Assembly: GCA_013214445.1 (NCBI GenBank)
Contig: JABSPG010000098.1
Span: 1 to 10,701 of the forward strand
Direction: 5' to 3'
DNA length: 10,701 nucleotides
Source: Ekhidna sp.
GTDB lineage: Bacteria; Bacteroidota; Bacteroidia; Cytophagales; Cyclobacteriaceae
Made by a program: the position numbers and the translations under genes. Below are positions 5,818 through 10,701 of this stretch, piece by piece. The notes under the pieces were generated by a model. It was not told where the DNA came from and did not search any database. It was given only the letters and a program-made list of their open reading frames with translations. Numbering within the stretch: the first letter of the stretch is position 1; each line of letters opens with the position of its first letter.

Positions 5818-6810
5818 ATGGAAGAGCAAGCAATTAACCAAGACCTTCAGAAAGAGCATCAGGAGAAAATCCAGAAAGTAATCTCCGAGGTTGGAAAAGT
5901 TGTTATTGGTCAGGAATACATGGTCAACCGACTGTTAGTGGGTCTTTTCACACAAGGGCACATTCTATTAGAAGGTGTGCCAGGTCTAGCAAAGACGCTT
6001 ACTGTAAATGCCCTTGCAGATGTACTACAGCTTGATTTTCAGCGAATCCAGTTTACGCCGGACTTGTTACCTGCTGATTTAGTAGGAACCATGATATATA
6101 ATCAGGCTAAAGCAGAATTTGAAGTTAAAAAAGGGCCAATTTTCGCAAACTTGATTCTTGCTGATGAGGTAAACAGGTCACCTGCAAAAGTGCAGTCAGC
6201 ATTGTTGGAAGCCATGCAGGAAAAGACGGTTTCCATCGGTGAAACCACATATAAACTAGATCGTCCGTTTTTGGTATTAGCTACACAAAACCCGATTGAT
6301 CAAGAGGGAACGTATCCACTACCTGAAGCACAAGTAGATAGATTCATGCTAAAAGTGCATGTAGATTACTTGAGTAAGCAAGATGAGTTGGAAGTGATGC
6401 GAAGAATCTCGAATATGAGCTTCAGTCCTGAATTACAGACAATTCTTACTAAAGAAGATATCTTCTCTATCAGGAATGAAATCAATCAGGTCACAGTTTC
6501 CGAGTCAATAGAGAAATACATCATTGAGTTGGTATTTGCGACTAGGAATCCATTGGAATACAAATTGTCTGAGGAGGCACAGTATATTCAGTTTGGTGCT
6601 TCTCCAAGAGCATCGATCAACTTAAACCTAGCGGCCAAAGCGATGGCCTTTTTCAACCAACGAGATTACGTATTGCCTGAAGACGTGAAAGAGATTGCTG
6701 ACGATGTGTTAAATCATAGAATTCTATTGAACTATGAAGCAGAGGCAGACGAGGTAACAACTCATGACATCATCAAATCGATTCTTTCTAAAGTTGACAT
6801 TAGTAAATAA
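5818..6810 (+). CDS. MoxR-family AAA+ ATPase
   Basis: A 330-residue cytoplasmic ATPase. Visible in order are Walker A GVPGLAKT (53-60), Walker B NLILADEVNR (111-120), sensor 1 VLATQNP (153-159), the arginine finger region EAQVDRF (170-176), and sensor 2 GASPRASINL (260-269), followed by the small lid domain LPEDVKEIADDVLNHRI (286-302). MoxR proteins act as chaperones in maturation or activation of partner proteins, often von Willebrand-A/DUF58 proteins encoded next to them. Here a terminator follows 16 nt after the stop, and neither neighbour is a DUF58 or Bat protein, so the usual partner is not in this window. ATG 5818 is chosen over TTG 5791, which would lie in the promoter-like element. 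The charged, Gln-rich N-terminus (QDLQKEHQEKIQKVI) is usual in Bacteroidota. Confidence 0.9.
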   Translation: MEEQAINQDLQKEHQEKIQKVISEVGKVVIGQEYMVNRLLVGLFTQGHILLEGVPGLAKTLTVNALADVLQLDFQRIQFTPDLLPADLVGTMIYNQAKAEFEVKKGPIFANLILADEVNRSPAKVQSALLEAMQEKTVSIGETTYKLDRPFLVLATQNPIDQEGTYPLPEAQVDRFMLKVHVDYLSKQDELEVMRRISNMSFSPELQTILTKEDIFSIRNEINQVTVSESIEKYIIELVFATRNPLEYKLSEEAQYIQFGASPRASINLNLAAKAMAFFNQRDYVLPEDVKEIADDVLNHRILLNYEAEADEVTTHDIIKSILSKVDISK

Positions 6811-6825
6811 GAGACTTAACATAGC

Positions 6826-6868
6826 AAAAAAGTCTGCTGGTATTGTACTGGCAGGCTTTTTTGTTTTT
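6826..6868 (+). terminator. Intrinsic terminator after the MoxR gene
   Basis: The arms GTCTGCTGG (6832-6840) and CTGGCAGGC (6848-6856) pair over 9 positions, three of them G-T wobbles, around a 7-nt loop. The stem is flanked by A6 (6826-6831) and TTTTTTGTTTTT (6857-6868), so A-T pairing extends it to 15 bp. It begins 16 nt after the stop codon at 6810 and isolates the MoxR gene from the lipoprotein gene. Confidence 0.88.
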
Positions 6869-6983
6869 ACAGGCTAAATCAGTGTTAACATTCACGTAAT
6901 ATTCCTAATCTGATTTTAATAGAAGAGATCATACTTTAACGCTTTCATAACAAGCAAAGCGACCTCAGATAACATCCAACTTT

Positions 6984-6991
6984 CATTTTTG
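6984..6991 (+). promoter_or_regulatory. Weak promoter-like -7 element before the lipoprotein gene
   Basis: CATTTTTG followed by CGG resembles the Bacteroidota -7 element TAnnTTTG, with C for T at the first base. No TTTG is found at the expected distance upstream. It would give a leader of about 40 nt before the ATG at 7038. The rest of the 6869-7037 spacer is AT-rich and shows no reading frame that I can support. Confidence 0.3.
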
Positions 6992-7037
6992 CGGAACAAA
7001 TTGATCTATCACTTACAGATTTTAATCGCAAATTGAA

Positions 7038-8234
7038 ATGAAAAAATTATTTACACTATTGATGTTGTCTGCAGGAACCCTTGCAATGGTTTCTTGTAGC
7101 GAAGATGAGACTCCTCCAGTAGTTAATGATCCTGACGTTAAGGGTACTGCAGTCTCTGAAAATATTACTTCTGATGTTACATGGACCACTGGTAGCCAGT
7201 ATACACTAACAGGAAGAATCGCAGTTGAAAGCGGAGTTACACTTACTATCGAGCGAGGCGTAATCATTTACGGACAAGCTGGAACTGGAGCAAATGCATC
7301 TGCTCTTATTATTGCTAGAGGTGCAACTCTTAATGCTGCTGGAACTGCTGCAGCTCCAATTATCATGACTTCAATTGCTGATGAGATCACTCCAGGAATG
7401 ATTGATTCTCCTAACTTATCTGCTGACCTTGATGGTCTTTGGGGTGGGTTGATCGTGCTTGGTAACGCTAGAATCTCTATTGAAGGAGACGCTGAATCTA
7501 CCAACATCGAAGGTATTCCTTCTACAGATTCAAATGGTCTTTACGGCGGTACTGCTGATAATGACAACTCTGGTACAATCACTTACCTATCTGTAAGACA
7601 CGGTGGTTCAAACATTGGTGAAGGAAACGAGATCAACGGAATCACTTTCGGAGGTGTTGGTTCTGAAACTACTGTTAGCCATGTAGAGGTTGTAGCAAAC
7701 CAAGATGATGGAATTGAGTGGTTCGGAGGTACTGTTTCTGTAAGCAACGCTATTGTTTGGAATAATGGCGATGATGCTATCGATACAGACCAGGCTTGGG
7801 CAGGTACTTTGAATAACTTCATCATCATCAATCCAGGTGACAAAGGATTCGAACTTGATGGTCCTGAGGGAGCATATGCAGGAGCTGGTCACACTATCCA
7901 GAATGGAACAGTTTGGATGAAAGATGCAGCGGGTGGATATGACGATGACAGCAACACCGATGCGATCGTTAGCAACATCTACTTCACAGGATTCTCTGAA
8001 GATTCTGGAACTTCAAATGATTACAATGTTAATGGAAACTTCGTGGCAACAAATCTTAAGATGGATGCTTCGTACCAGGACGAAGATGATAACACTGTTG
8101 CTATCACTGTTGCAGAGTACTTCGCAGATATGGATGGTCTTGATGTAATGACTACTGTTGAGACTGCTACTGTCGGAGCAAACACTGCTGAATTCACAAG
8201 TTGGACATTCACAGATTTAAGAGACGGTTTTTAA
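7038..8234 (+). CDS. Surface-type lipoprotein with a parallel beta-helix
   Basis: A 398-residue secreted protein. The signal peptide MKKLFTLLMLSAGTLAMVSC ends in a lipobox-like MVSC, so Cys20 should be lipidated. The next residues, SEDE, match the Ser-plus-acidic lipoprotein export signal that sends Bacteroidota lipoproteins to the outer face of the outer membrane. The remainder is rich in Gly, Asn, Asp, Thr and Val. Short strands such as GVTLTIERGVIIYG (66-79), ALIIARGATLNAAG (89-102) and WGGLIVLGNARISIEG (135-150) look like rungs of a right-handed parallel beta-helix. From 222 to 310 four rungs carry acidic turns (QDDGIEW, NGDDAID, PGDKGFELDG, AGGYDDDSN). I see no polysaccharide-lyase catalytic motif and do not know the ligand. 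It directly precedes a TonB-dependent receptor, suggesting a binding partner or cap. Codon choice is uniform (GCT, ACT, GGT/GGA), consistent with high expression. Confidence 0.82.
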   Translation: MKKLFTLLMLSAGTLAMVSCSEDETPPVVNDPDVKGTAVSENITSDVTWTTGSQYTLTGRIAVESGVTLTIERGVIIYGQAGTGANASALIIARGATLNAAGTAAAPIIMTSIADEITPGMIDSPNLSADLDGLWGGLIVLGNARISIEGDAESTNIEGIPSTDSNGLYGGTADNDNSGTITYLSVRHGGSNIGEGNEINGITFGGVGSETTVSHVEVVANQDDGIEWFGGTVSVSNAIVWNNGDDAIDTDQAWAGTLNNFIIINPGDKGFELDGPEGAYAGAGHTIQNGTVWMKDAAGGYDDDSNTDAIVSNIYFTGFSEDSGTSNDYNVNGNFVATNLKMDASYQDEDDNTVAITVAEYFADMDGLDVMTTVETATVGANTAEFTSWTFTDLRDGF

Positions 8235-8255
8235 TAAAAAACACATATAACTAAC

Positions 8256-8286
8256 AAACCCGATGGCTTCAGGTCATCGGGTTTTT
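8256..8286 (+). terminator. Intrinsic terminator or attenuator between lipoprotein and receptor genes
   Basis: AAACCCGATG (8256-8265) and CATCGGGTTT (8275-8284) form a perfect 10-bp stem with a 9-nt loop, followed by further T residues (TTTTT at 8282-8286). It lies 21 nt after the lipoprotein stop and 30 nt before the receptor ATG. There is too little room for a normal promoter after it, so the receptor probably relies on readthrough and the hairpin would lower receptor relative to lipoprotein. A role in protecting the 3' end of the lipoprotein mRNA is also possible. Confidence 0.85.
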
Positions 8287-8316
8287 ATGCATTAAGTAGA
8301 GAGGTAACATATTAAG

Positions 8317-10701
8317 ATGAGATTAATTTCAATTGCGTTTTTTTTGGTTGGTTCTATTTCCCTTTTTGCTCAAAAAGGAACCATTAGAGGTACAGTGATA
8401 GAAGACTCTAATGGGGAGCCACTTTTTGGTGTCACAGTTCAGATTAAAGGAACTACGAATGGTGCCATTACTGATTTTGATGGAAAGTTTGAGATAGCGG
8501 CAGATCCTGGAACATACGACCTTCAGGCGTCATTCGTATCATTTCAGACCGTCACCATGAGTGGTCTGGTTGTAAAAGCTGGCGAGGTGACATTGATCGA
8601 TCAAATCAACTTGAAAGAAGATGTAGAGCTACTAGATGAAGTAGTGGTAACTGCGGAAGTTATCAAAACCACTGAGGCTGCACTCTTAACGGTAAAGCGT
8701 AAATCAGCAAGTCTGGTTGATGGTATTTCTGCGGCTAGTTTTAGAAAAATCGGAGATAGCGATGCAGCTGCAGCTGCAAAGAGAATTACCGGTGTATCCA
8801 TCGAAGGCGGAAAATATGTTTACGTAAGAGGACTGGGTGACAGATACACAAAGACCTTACTAAATGGGATGGATATTCCTGGTCTGGACCCAGATAGAAA
8901 CACGCTTCAGATGGATATTTTTCCTACGAACGTGTTGAATAACATCGTTGTGTCAAAAACCTTCACAGCTGATCTTCCAGCTGATTTCACAGGAGGTCTT
9001 GTAAATATTGAAACCAAAGACGTACCGGATATTAAGTCTACTACTGTGCAGTTTGGCATTGGATTAAACCCAAGCATGCACTTTAACAGCAACTACCTTA
9101 CCTATGAGGGTAGTGGTACTGATTGGTTAGGGTTTGATAATGGGACAAGAGAGTTACACATTTCAGACAACAACCTTTTCGGTGCAGTAGATGTGGCTAC
9201 AGCAAATGCTCAAGAACGGGCCACTATTGAGTCACAGCAGGCTGGCTTTAATAAGCAACTTGGCGTGACCAGACAGAATAGTTTTATGGATTTCAACCTA
9301 GGTTTCTCAACCGGAAATCAGAAGGAAATCAGTCTAGGTACACTCGGATACAATGCGGCTATTACGTACAGAAGCACTACGGAGTATTATGATGATGTCC
9401 TATTTACTCAATATCTAGTCAGACCAGAGAGAGATGGACTTGCACTAGCAAGAAGGCAAGATGGAGAGTACGCTACCAACAATGTGTTGCTTGGGGGAAT
9501 GATTGGGCTAGCATTGAAAAGAGATAGATCTAAATACAGATTCAATTTCTTGAAGCTGCAAAATGGAGAGTCTAAAGCAGGAGATTTCAATGCTGTAGTT
9601 ACAGAGGAGATCGGAACTGATTTGGTTGCCGTTCAAAATAACTTGGAGTACTCACAAAAATCTATGACTAACTTCTTCCTTTCAGGAGAGTACTTCTTAG
9701 ATGATTGGAACTTATCATGGAAAGTTTCTCCTACGATATCTTCAATATTGGATCCAGACATCCGTTTTACCAGGTATGAAGTTTTAGTAGATGCAAACAA
9801 CAATCCGATAGGATTTGATATCGGAACAGGAAACTCTGGCGTGCCGGTAAGGATATGGAGAGAGTTGAATGAATTCAATCTTTCTTCTCGATTCGATGCA
9901 ACTAAAGACTTTGATTTCCAAGGAAGAGAAGCTAAAGTGAAGTTTGGTGTGGGATCGACGATTAAAAACAGAGATTTTATCATTAGGGAGTACAACCTAG
10001 CTGTAGATCAAAGCAATTTTGATGGAAGTTATAATGAGCTAATTAGTAGTGAGAACTTGTTCCCATCTGCCAATGGAAATATTTACTATCCACAGTATCT
10101 AGTTAGTAACGTCAATCAGTTTGATGCTTCATCTAGCAACTTTGCCTTCTATGTATCAAACGAGTTGTATGCTACCGAGAGATTAAAAGCGATCGTAGGA
10201 GTAAGGGCTGAGGCTTTCCAGCAGCGGTATACTGGACAAAACCAATCAGGTGATGTTTTGGATAATGATAAAGTAATTGATGAATTCAATTTCTTCCCTT
10301 CTACAAACTTCACGTATAGTCTTACACAAGATCAAAATTTAAGGTTTGCTTTCAATAGAACTATTGCGAGATTTTCTTTCAAAGAAGCATCCTTCATTGA
10401 GTACTTCGACCCACTTAATGGCAGAACATTCCTTGGAGCTTTAAGTCCAATTGAAGATCCTAACAACCCAGGGGAGTTATTGTGGGATGGAAATATTGAA
10501 TCTACACTTATTAACAACTTTGATATCCGTTGGGAAAAGTTTGGTGATAGAGCACAGATTTTATCATTCTCTGCTTTCTACAAGAAGTTCATCAATCCAA
10601 TAGAGGTTGTTCAAATCCCTTCTGCACAGAACAACTTTCAGCCACAAAATGTGGGAGATGCTACTGTGTATGGAATGGAGCTGGAGTTCAGAAAAAATTT
10701 G
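8317..10701 (+). CDS. TonB-dependent outer-membrane receptor with carboxypeptidase-regulatory-like domain, C-terminus cut off
   Basis: The frame from ATG 8317 is open to the window end (795 codons, no stop). Residues 1-19 are a signal peptide cleaved near LFAQ. Residues 21-100 form a CarboxypepD_reg-like domain (GTIRGTVIEDSNGEPLFGV, TDFDGKFEI). A TonB-box-like DEVVVTAE is at 107-114. The plug domain runs to about 237, with SDAAAAAKRITGVSIEGG (148-165), YVYVRGLGDRYTKTLLNG (167-184), IPGLDPDRN (187-195) and PADFTGGLVNIETKDVP (221-237). After that comes beta-barrel sequence with alternating aromatic strands, such as NFFLSGEYFL and FAFYVSNELY. The N-terminal domain is characteristic of Bacteroidota receptors, but there is no SusC-specific signature and no SusD gene follows inside the window. 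It imports an unknown ligand across the outer membrane using TonB/ExbBD energy, probably together with the upstream lipoprotein. The missing part should be the last barrel strands. Confidence 0.92.
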   Translation, partial: MRLISIAFFLVGSISLFAQKGTIRGTVIEDSNGEPLFGVTVQIKGTTNGAITDFDGKFEIAADPGTYDLQASFVSFQTVTMSGLVVKAGEVTLIDQINLKEDVELLDEVVVTAEVIKTTEAALLTVKRKSASLVDGISAASFRKIGDSDAAAAAKRITGVSIEGGKYVYVRGLGDRYTKTLLNGMDIPGLDPDRNTLQMDIFPTNVLNNIVVSKTFTADLPADFTGGLVNIETKDVPDIKSTTVQFGIGLNPSMHFNSNYLTYEGSGTDWLGFDNGTRELHISDNNLFGAVDVATANAQERATIESQQAGFNKQLGVTRQNSFMDFNLGFSTGNQKEISLGTLGYNAAITYRSTTEYYDDVLFTQYLVRPERDGLALARRQDGEYATNNVLLGGMIGLALKRDRSKYRFNFLKLQNGESKAGDFNAVVTEEIGTDLVAVQNNLEYSQKSMTNFFLSGEYFLDDWNLSWKVSPTISSILDPDIRFTRYEVLVDANNNPIGFDIGTGNSGVPVRIWRELNEFNLSSRFDATKDFDFQGREAKVKFGVGSTIKNRDFIIREYNLAVDQSNFDGSYNELISSENLFPSANGNIYYPQYLVSNVNQFDASSSNFAFYVSNELYATERLKAIVGVRAEAFQQRYTGQNQSGDVLDNDKVIDEFNFFPSTNFTYSLTQDQNLRFAFNRTIARFSFKEASFIEYFDPLNGRTFLGALSPIEDPNNPGELLWDGNIESTLINNFDIRWEKFGDRAQILSFSAFYKKFINPIEVVQIPSAQNNFQPQNVGDATVYGMELEFRKNL

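Noticed and set aside
6935..6960. PHO-box-like direct repeat (CTTTAAC/CTTTCAT) before the lipoprotein gene
   Set aside because: The repeat starts are 8 bp apart in place of the 11 bp of a PHO box, and the match is weak; phosphate control is not supported.

Overview
The window looks like a chromosomal segment of a Bacteroidota bacterium, probably a marine-type member of the Cytophagales. The reasons are glycine-lipid acyltransferase homologues, a TonB-dependent receptor with an N-terminal carboxypeptidase-regulatory-like domain, a surface-type lipoprotein signal (Cys followed by Ser and acidic residues), near absence of Shine-Dalgarno sequences, and promoter-like TTTG/TAnnTTTG elements. The genus cannot be fixed from the sequence alone. 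No tRNA, rRNA, insertion sequence or CRISPR array was seen.

Left part, minus strand (1-2128): a partial gene for a lipoprotein esterase of the PHB-depolymerase/LpqC type (1-246), then a tightly coupled pair of lipid acyltransferases. The PlsC-like O-acyltransferase (GlsA-like, about 1262-2077) is followed 5 nt later by the GNAT-like N-acyltransferase (GlsB-like, 327-1256). Together they are predicted to make N-acyl-(3-acyloxyacyl)-glycine type aminolipids of the membrane.

Middle, plus strand (2227-4346): an arsenic-resistance operon, aquaporin - arsR - arsI (broken) - arsC-type reductase. Each of aquaporin, arsR and arsI is preceded by a copy of the same palindrome, consensus ATCGyAATAwTrCGAT, almost certainly the ArsR operator. 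No ArsB or Acr3 pump is present, so the aquaporin may be the arsenite exit route, as known for Sinorhizobium AqpS. The ArsI-like C-As lyase reading frame carries an in-frame TAA at 3419-3421 although everything downstream, including metal ligands and a Cys-Cys pair, is conserved. A type II NADH dehydrogenase (4398-5723) follows on the same strand with no visible terminator in between.

Right part, plus strand (5786-10701): a MoxR-family AAA+ ATPase (5818-6810) closed by a strong terminator; then a surface-type beta-helix lipoprotein (7038-8234), a second intrinsic terminator or attenuator (8256-8286), and a large TonB-dependent receptor (8317 to beyond the end) that starts only 30 nt after that hairpin. 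The lipoprotein and receptor look like a two-component outer-membrane uptake or binding system of unknown substrate, with the hairpin probably setting the ratio of the two products.
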